DNA from: Aurantimonas aggregata
Lineage (GTDB): Bacteria; Pseudomonadota; Alphaproteobacteria; Rhizobiales; Rhizobiaceae
NCBI RefSeq assembly: GCF_010500835.1
Contig: NZ_JAAAMJ010000006.1
Location: 62,001-126,000, forward strand
Direction: 5' to 3'
DNA: 64,000 nucleotides
The position numbers and the translations under genes were made by a program. Of this stretch, positions 8,561 to 15,344 are shown one piece after another (positions within the stretch are counted from its first letter, which is position 1; every line of letters starts with the position of its first letter). The notes below the pieces were generated by a model, which was not told the DNA's origin, ran no database searches, and saw nothing but the letters and a program-made list of their open reading frames with translations.

Positions 8561-9937
8561 CTAGGGCGTCCTCGAGGCCAGATTAGCGGGCGCTAATGAT
8601 GGCGCCCGCGAATGCGGTGGGCTTGCTGCGGGAGGCGCGGAAACGCCATCTCTCGACGGGATGAGGTCGGTGTCCCCCGATCCATGCAGAACGACGCGAT
8701 TTCTCCCGGCCAACTTGGCCTGATAGAGGGCCGCGTCCGCCTGGTTCTGCAGTTTTTCCGGTGAGATATCGGCGCCAGGCACCTTGACCGCCAGTCCGAT
8801 GCTCACTGTCACGAAGGGCGACGTCTGGGATGTAGGATTGGGCAGTGCCGCAGCTTCGACGGCCAGGCGGATCCGTTTGGCCGCCGCGAGGGCACCCCGC
8901 TCACCGGCTCCGGGAAGGACCACCAGGAACTCTTCGCCGCCATAGCGCGCCAGATGATCGTTTCCCCGGCGCAGGCAGCCCTGGATGATGGCCGAGACCG
9001 CCACGAGACAGCGGTCGCCTTCGGCATGGCCGAGGTGGTCGTTGAGGTTCTTGAAATCGTCGAGGTCGCACATCAGCAAAGCGACGGCTGCAGGGGCCGA
9101 CTCATGACCGACCCAGATGTCGTCGAGGATTTCCTTCATCCAGCGCCGGTTCGCTGCCCCCGTCAGCGGATCCGTCCGTGCCAGCTGCTCCAGCCGGTCA
9201 TTGGCTTCGGCAAGGTCTTCGACGCGCTTGCGGTCGCGGAGCTCCAGCAGAAATGCCTTCTGAGCCAGGAGCGTCATCGTCCGTCGAGCGACGACCGTGG
9301 CAATGATGCCGCTGGCGAAGAACAGCGCGCCGTCCACTGCACTCGAAAGGGCGATGCCGGGATTCTGGAACTGGAAGAAGACATAGATCCCCATGGCGAT
9401 CGCCGCGATCGTCACGGTCCAGGCAAGGGGCACGCTGAAGATGATGATGCCGGTGATCGCCACGAACAGCATGATGTTCAGATGGCGCTCGTAGAACTCG
9501 CCGCCCGCACTGACGCCGGCGAGGGCGATTGAAAGGAGGATGAGTGCCATCCCGCCGACGAGGGAGAGTTGCTGCAGCCAGAGGGCACGCGGCTGCCGCC
9601 AGAGGAGCAGGACGGCGATGGCTACCGGCGGGAGGATGGTGGCCGGGAGTATCATCGACGCAGAGATGGCTTCGGGAAGCGTCAGCAGGCTGAGCACCAG
9701 GGTCAGCATGGCGAGGATCGCGACCCATTTCATCCATGAGCGGATGATCGTCGCCGTCTGCGGCCAGGAACGCTCGCGAAACAGCCGGTGGATTTCGCCG
9801 GTCAAGCGCACACTGCGCGTGCGTCCAGCCAAAAGCCGCTCGACCTCGGCCATGACGGCGGGATTCGGCACGGCCAGGGGCGGACGAGCATGTCCGTGCG
9901 TCGGGGTCGCGAGCGCCGTGTGCTTCTGAATGGTCAT
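8561..9937 (-). CDS. membrane diguanylate cyclase (GGDEF)
   Basis: 458-aa inner-membrane protein that should make cyclic di-GMP from two GTP. Residues about 60-205 hold roughly six hydrophobic helices (no recognised sensor fold), followed by a short coiled linker and a GGDEF domain. The active-site motif is GGEEF at 333-337, and the product-inhibition I-site RxxD is present as RGND at 324-327, exactly five residues upstream. The substrate loop includes DPLTGAANRRWM. These residues predict an active, feedback-inhibited cyclase. I chose ATG 9937 over an upstream TTG at 9946 because no better ribosome site favours the TTG. The signal sensed is unknown. Confidence 0.9.
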   Translation of the reverse strand: MTIQKHTALATPTHGHARPPLAVPNPAVMAEVERLLAGRTRSVRLTGEIHRLFRERSWPQTATIIRSWMKWVAILAMLTLVLSLLTLPEAISASMILPATILPPVAIAVLLLWRQPRALWLQQLSLVGGMALILLSIALAGVSAGGEFYERHLNIMLFVAITGIIIFSVPLAWTVTIAAIAMGIYVFFQFQNPGIALSSAVDGALFFASGIIATVVARRTMTLLAQKAFLLELRDRKRVEDLAEANDRLEQLARTDPLTGAANRRWMKEILDDIWVGHESAPAAVALLMCDLDDFKNLNDHLGHAEGDRCLVAVSAIIQGCLRRGNDHLARYGGEEFLVVLPGAGERGALAAAKRIRLAVEAAALPNPTSQTSPFVTVSIGLAVKVPGADISPEKLQNQADAALYQAKLAGRNRVVLHGSGDTDLIPSRDGVSAPPAASPPHSRAPSLAPANLASRTP

Positions 9938-10271
9938 GGAAGCCAACTTTCGGAAACTTGCCGTGTCGATCTCGGCTAGTCCCGGGATGTCGAACCGTGA
10001 TCGCCGCGTCCAGCGCAGATCCGATCATGAAAGACATAGGGCGGAGGCGAGCGAAAGCTATCGCCATCCGCCGTCGATTCTGCTGCGGCGACCATTATGG
10101 CGCGACAGGCAGGCATGGTCGGGTTCACCGTTGAAGGGTATCAGGCGACGCGCGCTTGGCCGACGCCGGTTCGGCTGGATAGCTCCGTCTACGAGACCGC
10201 CGAGGTCGCGTCCCCAATGAAAGACACTCCTTCAGTGGATCGCCGTATTCGATTTTTGGGAAGAAGTCGGA
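9938..10271. other. intergenic region without a gene
   Basis: About 330 bp between the diguanylate cyclase start and tRNA-Val. I see no convincing coding frame. It should hold the cyclase promoter (minus strand) and the 3' trailer of the tRNA, where a weak stem CACT ... AGTG is followed by a short T-rich stretch on the minus strand. Confidence 0.5.
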
Positions 10272-10346
10272 TGGTGGGCGTGACAGGGATTGAACCTGTG
10301 ACCCCTTCGATGTCAACGAAGTGCTCTCCCGCTGAGCTACACGCCC
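10272..10346 (-). tRNA. tRNA-Val (GAC)
   Basis: The minus strand folds as a complete cloverleaf: acceptor GGGCGTG paired with CACGCCC, D arm GCTC/GAGC, anticodon stem CTTCG/CGAAG with loop TTGACAT (anticodon GAC, valine), and T arm ACAGG-TTCAATC-CCTGT. The body is 72 nt (10275-10346) plus an encoded CCA at 10272-10274. Confidence 0.95.
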
Positions 10347-10434
10347 ATCCGACGGAGCGGCATAGATCACAGGACCAAAGCCGCCGTCAATAGTCTTCCG
10401 CCACGGGACGAAAACGCGCCCCGTGTGGCGGGTT

Positions 10435-10800
10435 TCAGGCAGCGTCGGCCAGCATCTTCGCCACTTCGTCCACCAGTTCGCGCAAGTGGAACGGCTTCGA
10501 CAGGATCTTGGCGTCCTTGGGAGCCTTCGAATCGGGGTGCAGTGCGACGGCGGCGAAGCCGGTGATGAACATGACCTTCAAATCGGGATCGAGTTCGGTG
10601 GCGCGACGCGCCAACTCGATCCCGTCCATCTCCGGCATGACGATGTCGGTCAGGAGCAGCGAGAACGGCTCCTCGCGCAAGCGCTCGTAGGCGCTGCCGC
10701 CATTGTCGTAGGTGACCACCTCGTAGCCGGCGCGTTCCAGCGCCTTGGCGAGGAAGCGGCGCATGTCGTTGTCATCTTCGGCAAGTAGGATCTTTGACAT
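10435..10800 (-). CDS. cpdR: response regulator CpdR
   Basis: 121-aa stand-alone receiver domain. In Caulobacter and Sinorhizobium, unphosphorylated CpdR recruits the ClpXP protease to the pole and primes degradation of cell-cycle proteins, with CckA-ChpT as the phosphate source. Key residues are present: acidic pocket D9/D10, phospho-acceptor D52 (LLLTDIVMPEMDG), T80 and K102 (SKPFH). There is no output domain. The N-terminus MSKILLAEDDNDMRRFLAKA is typical of CpdR. It is divergent from the N-formylglutamate amidohydrolase gene. Confidence 0.92.
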   Translation of the reverse strand: MSKILLAEDDNDMRRFLAKALERAGYEVVTYDNGGSAYERLREEPFSLLLTDIVMPEMDGIELARRATELDPDLKVMFITGFAAVALHPDSKAPKDAKILSKPFHLRELVDEVAKMLADAA

Positions 10801-10954
10801 TCACGTTATCCGCATGCGCCGTGGCAACGATCCCGGCGGCTGGTTCGTTCATAAGCCAATCCCATAGCAGAATGCCCGAACATTTTCTAAAAGGAATGGC
10901 CGGCGTGGGCCCGGTTTGTAAAATTTTGCAGGGCAGTCACCGAAAGGGGCGAGA

Positions 10955-11860
10955 TTGGGGAACGTGCCAACAGTCAGGACCGCCAGCGGCGACGTCCCGG
11001 CCTATGAACTCATCGAGCCCGCCGAAGCACGCATTCCCTTCGTCTTCTGCTCCCCCCATTCCGGCAGCGATTATCCGCTGGAGCTGATCGCCGCCACGCG
11101 ACTCACCGACCAGACCGTCCGCCGCTCGGAGGACCTCTTCGTCGACCGCCTGTTCGACTTCGTGCCGGGCATGGGCGCGCCGCTGCTCGCCGCCCGCTTT
11201 CCGCGCGCCTATCTCGACGTCAACCGCGAGCCCTACGAGCTCGATCCGGGGATGTTCTCCGAGGAGCTGCCCGATTACGCCAATGTCGCTTCGGTCCGGG
11301 TCGCGGGGGGGTTGGGTACGATCCCGCGGATCGTCGCCGAAAACGAGGAAATCTACCGGACGGCCTTGCCGCTGTCCGAGGGGCTGCAGCGGATCGAGAC
11401 CGTCTACAAGCCGTTTCACCGCACGCTGGAGGAAGCCCTCGGCCGGGTGCGGGACCGCTTCGGCATCGCGGTCCTCGTCGACTGCCATTCGATGCCGTCC
11501 AGCGTTCGGGCGCTGCCGGGCGGCAGGCGTCCGGACATGGTGATCGGCGACCGATTCGGCACCAGTGCGGCGGGGCGCCTGGTGACCATCGCGACGTCAC
11601 GGCTCGCGGCCCAGGGCTACGACGTCGCCCGCAATAAGCCCTATGCCGGCGGCTTCATCACCGAACGCTACGGGCGCCCGCCGGTGGGGTTTCATGCCAT
11701 CCAGATCGAGATCAACCGCGCGCTCTACGCCGACGAGCGGACCTATCTGCCGCATGAGGGATTCGCCGTCCTGCGGGACCGGCTGGCAGCCTTCGTGGCG
11801 GGCTTTGCCGCGGACGTCGATGCCGAATACCTGCAACCTTCCGCCGCCGCGGCCGAGTAG
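10955..11860 (+). CDS. N-formylglutamate amidohydrolase family protein
   Basis: 301 aa. Family members are zinc-type amidases hydrolysing N-formyl-L-glutamate (HutG route of histidine breakdown) or similar N-formyl or N-acyl amino acids. The signature region is VFCSPHSGSDYP near the N-terminus, followed by the conserved tyrosine/arginine block FPRAYLDVNREPYELD, VLVDCHSMPS (about 178-187) and IQIEINRALY. The start is TTG 10955, with AAAGGGG 5 bp before it; a GTG at 10964 is an alternative. No hut genes are adjacent, so the exact substrate is open. Confidence 0.88.
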   Translation: MGNVPTVRTASGDVPAYELIEPAEARIPFVFCSPHSGSDYPLELIAATRLTDQTVRRSEDLFVDRLFDFVPGMGAPLLAARFPRAYLDVNREPYELDPGMFSEELPDYANVASVRVAGGLGTIPRIVAENEEIYRTALPLSEGLQRIETVYKPFHRTLEEALGRVRDRFGIAVLVDCHSMPSSVRALPGGRRPDMVIGDRFGTSAAGRLVTIATSRLAAQGYDVARNKPYAGGFITERYGRPPVGFHAIQIEINRALYADERTYLPHEGFAVLRDRLAAFVAGFAADVDAEYLQPSAAAAE

Positions 11861-11885
11861 AATCGGACCTGGGGAGCCCAAGGCC

Positions 11886-11967
11886 AAAAAGAACCGCACT
11901 GCGGTGAGACAGTGCGGTCTAGTCTAGGGAGGAAACGCCCGTAAGGGCAACGGCACGCCAATGCCGC
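11886..11967 (-). ncRNA. mmgR: MmgR/suhB-family (alpha-r8) small RNA
   Basis: Trans-acting sRNA candidate of about 82 nt, read from the minus strand. Two 5' hairpins (CGGCA/TGCCG with loop TTGGCG; GCCC/GGGC with loop TTAC) are followed by a single-stranded stretch TTTCCTCCCTAGACTAG containing an anti-Shine-Dalgarno CCTCCC, then an intrinsic terminator (ACCGCACTG ... CAGTGCGGT + TCTTTTT). Its position, upstream of and divergent to an inositol monophosphatase family gene, is that of the suhB/MmgR RNAs of Hyphomicrobiales. In S. meliloti, MmgR limits polyhydroxybutyrate granules and responds to nitrogen supply. Assignment rests on structure, the CCTCCC motif and context, not on a search. Confidence 0.8.
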
Positions 11968-11973
11968 ACTGCA

Positions 11974-12002
11974 AAACTACGACTCCCGCCAGAGGGTGTC
12001 AA
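11974..12002 (-). promoter_or_regulatory. promoter of the MmgR-like sRNA
   Basis: On the minus strand a perfect -35 TTGACA (11997-12002) is separated by exactly 17 bp from a -10-like TAGTTT (11974-11979). The predicted start is near 11967, which is just where the first stem of the sRNA begins. Confidence 0.7.
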
Positions 12003-12010
12003 GATGATTC

Positions 12011-12027
12011 TGCACCATATCCGTGCA
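12011..12027. promoter_or_regulatory. NtrC-like inverted repeat
   Basis: TGCACCATATCCGTGCA is a 17-bp dyad that differs at one position from the NtrC consensus TGCACC-N5-GGTGCA. Its centre is about 52 bp upstream of the predicted sRNA start. A second, weaker 17-bp dyad (TTGC ... GCAA) lies at 12050-12066, 39 bp further. Binding by NtrC is an inference. Confidence 0.5.
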
Positions 12028-12065
12028 GATTCGAAACCGCCGTTTCTTTTTGCACATGCTGCGCA

Positions 12066-12863
12066 ATGACTGAGCCCGATCGGATTCCCATGCCCTCTCC
12101 GGATATCGACTTCCTGCTGGCGCTCGCCGACGTCGCCGACGCCGAGACGCTGCCGCGCTTCCGGAATGGTGCTGGCGTCGACAACAAGCTGGTCGCGGCC
12201 TTCGATCCGGTCACGGAAGCGGACCGCGCGGCCGAACTTGCGATCGTGTCTGCCATAAGGGGCCGGTACCCGGAGCACGCCGTCCTCGGCGAGGAATATG
12301 GCCTCACCGGCGAGGGCGACCGGCTCTGGGTGATCGATCCGATCGACGGGACGCGTGCCTTCATCGCAGGCGTACCGGTCTGGGGCACGCTGGTCGGGTA
12401 TTGCGAGGCGGGCATCGCCCGTCTCGGCCTGATGTCGCAACCCTTCACCGGCGAACGCTTCATCGCCGACACCGATGCCGCCTGGCTCGAGCATGGCGGC
12501 CGGCGACAGCGCCTCGCCGTGCGCCGGACGGAGGAACTCGCGGCAGCGACGCTCTTCACCACCACGCCGCGGCTGTTCACGGGCGAGGCGCTGCGTCGCT
12601 TCGAGGCGCTGGAGAGCCAGGCACGCCTGACGCGCTTCGGCGTCGACTGCTACGCCTTCTGCATGCTCGCCGCGGGCCATGCCGACCTGGTCGTGGAAAC
12701 GGGCCTTAAGCCCTACGACATCGTCGCGCTGGTGCCGATCATCGAGCGGGCCGGCGGGGTGATCACCAATTTCGCCGGTGATCGGCCGGAGGCCGGCGGC
12801 GACATCGTCGCCTCAGCCACGCCCGTCCTGCACCGCCAGGCCCTCGATATCCTGAACGGCTGA
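12066..12863 (+). CDS. hisN: histidinol-phosphatase, inositol monophosphatase family
   Basis: 265 aa. In Hyphomicrobiales this IMPase-type protein is usually the histidinol-phosphatase of histidine biosynthesis; activity on inositol phosphate or other sugar phosphates is the alternative. The metal-binding residues are all visible: E76/E77 (GEEYG), D91, D94 (WVIDPIDGTRAF) and the C-terminal metal aspartate in YDIVALVPIIERAGG. ATG 12066 is the first start that leads straight into the fold; ATG 12090 is also possible, and neither has a strong ribosome site. The last 51 bp overlap, tail to tail, the 3' end of the alpha/beta hydrolase gene. Confidence 0.85.
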   Translation: MTEPDRIPMPSPDIDFLLALADVADAETLPRFRNGAGVDNKLVAAFDPVTEADRAAELAIVSAIRGRYPEHAVLGEEYGLTGEGDRLWVIDPIDGTRAFIAGVPVWGTLVGYCEAGIARLGLMSQPFTGERFIADTDAAWLEHGGRRQRLAVRRTEELAAATLFTTTPRLFTGEALRRFEALESQARLTRFGVDCYAFCMLAAGHADLVVETGLKPYDIVALVPIIERAGGVITNFAGDRPEAGGDIVASATPVLHRQALDILNG

Positions 12864-13910
12864 TTCGTCGTCCACGATCGCGAGATCTGCGGCATCGATC
12901 GACAGATCATCGGGCGCCTCCGGCTTGGTGCCGGCGTTCTCCGGCAGCGGCAGAGCGGTTGCCGTGAACGCCTCGAAGGCTTCCAGCAGCGGCTCGCGAT
13001 AGTGGTCCGCTTCCTGGAGCAGTTCGTGGCGGGCAAGCGGTATCGTCAGGCTGGAGCCGCTGCGCATCCGCCAGGCCAGCCGTTCCGCCGAGGCGGTGCC
13101 GACCACCGCGTCGCCGCCGGCACAGATCATCAGCGTCGGAACCGCCAACCGGGCGATCTCGTCGGAATCGTCCAGCCGGATCATGGCCCCGGTGACGGCC
13201 GCCAGCCACGACACGGTCGGCTTGCCGAGGAACAGCTGCGGTGCCGCGGCGACGAGGTCGCGGTTACGCGCGAACCGGCGCGGATCGCTGGTGAGGACGT
13301 TGTTTGCGACGGTCATGTCGCGGGCGGGGACGAACCGCATCGGCACCGCCATGCGGCCGAGCCCGACGAGCCGGGCCGCCTTGGCGAGGCGGTGGATCGC
13401 CCGTGTGCCCATCCGGCGCCGCTTGAAGGCGATCAGCGGCGCGCAGAGCACCATGCGCTCGACGATGTTGGTCAGCCGCGCCGAGGCGCGCAACGCCACC
13501 AGCGCCCCCATCGAATGGGCGAGAATGGCATAGGGGCCGCGGCAGTCCGGCAGCACGATATCCTGGATGACGCATTCGAGGTCGCCGACATACTGGCCGA
13601 CATGCCGGACATGGCCGAGATTGCTGCCGCGCAGCAGCCGGCCCGACCCGCCCTGGCCGCGCCAGTCGAAGGTCACCACGATGTAGCCGCGGCGGTTGAG
13701 GTCGCTGATCGTCTCGAAATATTTCTCGATCGCCTCGTTGCGGCCCTGTAGCAGGATGACGGTGCCGCGGGTTGCGTCGAGCTGGCTGGGCGAGACGGCG
13801 CAGCGCAGCCGCGTCCCGTCGAGCGTCCGCACGGTCTGCACGACGATGCCCGCCGGGGGCGGATTGCCCTCCACGATGACCAGTTCGTTCGCTTGGTTGG
13901 TGGCGTCCAT
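12813..13910 (-). CDS. alpha/beta hydrolase, lysophospholipase-like
   Basis: 365-aa soluble serine hydrolase of the monoacylglycerol lipase/lysophospholipase (Hydrolase_4) group. The nucleophile elbow is AHSMG at 141-145 (Ser143), with the oxyanion region LLQGRNEAIEKY and the usual FDWRGQGGSGR strand-turn. Later VPTLMICAGGDAVVGTASAE carries the likely catalytic Asp, and ARHELLQEAD the likely His. The C-terminal tail (after about residue 330) is extra and acidic; this part overlaps hisN on the other strand. Substrate not predictable. Confidence 0.85.
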   Translation of the reverse strand: MDATNQANELVIVEGNPPPAGIVVQTVRTLDGTRLRCAVSPSQLDATRGTVILLQGRNEAIEKYFETISDLNRRGYIVVTFDWRGQGGSGRLLRGSNLGHVRHVGQYVGDLECVIQDIVLPDCRGPYAILAHSMGALVALRASARLTNIVERMVLCAPLIAFKRRRMGTRAIHRLAKAARLVGLGRMAVPMRFVPARDMTVANNVLTSDPRRFARNRDLVAAAPQLFLGKPTVSWLAAVTGAMIRLDDSDEIARLAVPTLMICAGGDAVVGTASAERLAWRMRSGSSLTIPLARHELLQEADHYREPLLEAFEAFTATALPLPENAGTKPEAPDDLSIDAADLAIVDDESAVQDIEGLAVQDGRG

Positions 13911-13993
13911 CGATCCGGGCTCGGCGCAACGCCCGCTCCGGCCGGTCCGGAAGGGTGCACGACGACCGGCTTTTAGGCGGCCTGCCGCGACCG

Positions 13994-14220
13994 GTCAAAG
14001 CTTCTGTCGTTCGCCCACCCTCGAGAGCAGGCCCAGCGGACAGATAGGAGGGGAGGGTAAGGAGGCCGGGAACCTCTTTCGGAGGCTCCCGGCCGGAGCG
14101 GCCGCAACGGAAGGGACGGGACGTTGCGACCGTTTGACGGCCCGCCTTCGTGCGGCGGGCAAACGGTGGGTCGCCTGGCTCGTCTGTTCCCCTCGAGGCG
14201 GGGAAGTGAACCGGTTGACC
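13994..14220. other. GC-rich structured intergenic region, possible RNA gene
   Basis: No believable gene lies between 13911 and 14357. The 227-bp core begins with GGTCAA and ends with TTGACC, complementary ends. Inside are two strong stem-loops: GGCCGGGA ... TCCCGGCC with inner arms near 14063-14094, and GCCCGCC/GGCGGGC extended by CGTTT/AAACG and GCGAC/GTCGC (14125-14173). The pattern suits a structured RNA or a long leader, but high GC alone gives stems, and none of the RNase P, SRP, tmRNA or 6S signatures I know is present. Strand undetermined. Confidence 0.3.
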
Positions 14221-14357
14221 ATGACGGCCAATATGCCGGGGCCGAGGTGAACGCTGTCGGACGGGCGCGTTCATCCGCGGTTCACGCAAGCTGCCCGCTG
14301 CGCACGACGCCGAGGAAAGGCGCCATTTCTCCGCGTAATCGCGTGACGAAAAAAACT

Positions 14358-14386
14358 CTTGAACCCGAAAATGCGGCCCCCCATTT
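14358..14386 (+). promoter_or_regulatory. sigma-32 (RpoH) promoter of hsp20
   Basis: CTTGAA at 14358-14363 and CCCCATTT at 14379-14386, 15 bp apart, match the heat-shock consensus CTTGAA(A) / CCCCAT(N)T. Transcription should start near 14393. Confidence 0.85.
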
Positions 14387-14392
14387 TTGTCC

Positions 14393-14491
14393 TGCGGTCG
14401 CCAGAACGGGGCCGCTGGCCGGAGGTGTCGCCCATTGCGGGATGCCGTGCCGTGTCAATCGAACGCCAACGTTGCTCTTAAGGAGAACACC
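14393..14491 (+). promoter_or_regulatory. ROSE-like RNA thermometer in the hsp20 leader
   Basis: The roughly 100-nt leader ends with GTTGCTCTTAAGGAGAAC just before the ATG, in which TTGCT-CTT faces the Shine-Dalgarno AAGGAG, the arrangement of the terminal ROSE hairpin. CCGGAGGTGTCG near 14420-14431 also resembles the conserved middle part of rhizobial ROSE elements. ROSE hairpins mask the ribosome site at low temperature and open with heat. Confidence 0.65.
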
Positions 14492-14959
14492 ATGCGTCAC
14501 ATCGACTTTGCCCCCCTCTATCGCTCCACCGTCGGCTTCGACCGGCTCTTCTCGATGCTCGACGGCGTCTCCCAGCCGGAGAACGGGCAGACCTATCCGC
14601 CCTACAATATTGAGCGGACGGGCGAGAACGCCTATCGCATCACCATGGCGGTCGCGGGCTTCGGCGAAACCGAACTCTCGATCGAGTCGCGCGAGAACGT
14701 GCTGACGGTAACGGGCGAGAAGTCCGAGAAGACGGAAGAGGCCGCCGAGACGCTCTATCGCGGCATTGCCGGCCGTGCCTTCGAGCGCCGCTTCCAGCTC
14801 GCCGAATATGTCGAGGTGAAGGGAGCCAGCCTGAAGAACGGGCTGCTGCACATCGATCTCGTGCGAGTCATCCCCGAGGCGATGAAGCCGCGCAAGATCG
14901 ACATCACCACCGCCGCCGGGAACGAGAACGCCCGGCAAATCGAGGCGAACGCCGCCTGA
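14492..14959 (+). CDS. small heat shock protein, Hsp20/alpha-crystallin
   Basis: 155-aa ATP-independent holdase of the IbpA/HspA class. The N-terminus DFAPLYRSTVGFDRLFSMLD is the typical class A motif of rhizobial small Hsps. The alpha-crystallin domain spans about 38-130 (start YNIERTGENAYRITMAVAGF), including the usual AFERRFQLAEYVEVKGASLK and the LxIDL strand; the I-x-I-like end is IDITTAA. ATG 14492 follows AAGGAG by 7 bp. Sigma-32 promoter and ROSE-type leader precede it; two hairpins follow. Confidence 0.95.
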   Translation: MRHIDFAPLYRSTVGFDRLFSMLDGVSQPENGQTYPPYNIERTGENAYRITMAVAGFGETELSIESRENVLTVTGEKSEKTEEAAETLYRGIAGRAFERRFQLAEYVEVKGASLKNGLLHIDLVRVIPEAMKPRKIDITTAAGNENARQIEANAA

Positions 14960-14980
14960 CACGACGACCGTCGAAACGAA

Positions 14981-15004
14981 AACGGCGCCCTCTCGGGCGC
15001 CGTT
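14981..15004 (+). terminator. hairpin after hsp20
   Basis: ACGGCGCCC-TCTC-GGGCGCCGT forms a 9-bp GC-rich stem starting about 20 bp after the hsp20 stop. The following TGCATTTGG is only weakly T-rich, so it may be a first, incomplete terminator. Confidence 0.55.
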
Positions 15005-15019
15005 GCATTTGGTCGAAGC

Positions 15020-15047
15020 AGTCGCGCGGCATGCCGCGCGACTTTTT
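15020..15047 (+). terminator. intrinsic terminator between hsp20 and the rmf-like gene
   Basis: AGTCGCGCGGCA/TGCCGCGCGACT is a perfect 24-bp palindrome followed by TTTTT on the plus strand. It ends just before the convergent stop codon of the RMF-like gene. Confidence 0.75.
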
Positions 15048-15048
15048 G

Positions 15049-15270
15049 TCAGGACTCGTGGACGTCCGGCTGCCCGACGCGGGCGGCGCGCTTGGCGTCC
15101 GCCATCATGCCGGGACGGTCACCGCCGCCCGCCGGCGTAGCGTTGCGGGCTTCCGTCCAACCATCCATCCAAGCCTGTCGAAGCGACGACCCTTTCGGGT
15201 AGTCGCAGGAAGACATCGGGTGATTGTGCTGGAAGGCGAGTTTGCCTTGCTCGTACGCATCTGTGGACAT
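15049..15270 (-). CDS. ribosome modulation factor-like protein
   Basis: 73-aa small protein. It carries the Rmf/CrpP-type spacing: AYEQGKLAF, then SSCDYP, then RQAWMDGWTEA, matching the Gly-x2/Cys-Pro-Tyr/R-x-W-x2-GW-x-EA pattern of ribosome modulation factor. RMF binds 70S ribosomes in stationary phase and drives 100S dimers; whether this alphaproteobacterial version does so is not known from sequence. GGAGG lies 5 bp before ATG 15270. The C-terminal part (after about 45) is Gly/Arg/Ala-rich and probably disordered. Confidence 0.72.
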   Translation of the reverse strand: MSTDAYEQGKLAFQHNHPMSSCDYPKGSSLRQAWMDGWTEARNATPAGGGDRPGMMADAKRAARVGQPDVHES

Positions 15271-15344
15271 GACAGCCTCCTTTGCGTTTAGGAAGCAATT
15301 CTACCCCGCGCCGTTGGTTCCGTCACGTTGCGATCGTGATCGCC

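Noticed and set aside
13995-14231. 78-aa minus-strand open frame in the structured region
   Set aside because: Arg/Ser/Pro-rich composition without domains; it coincides with the strong stem-loops and looks like an antisense artefact.
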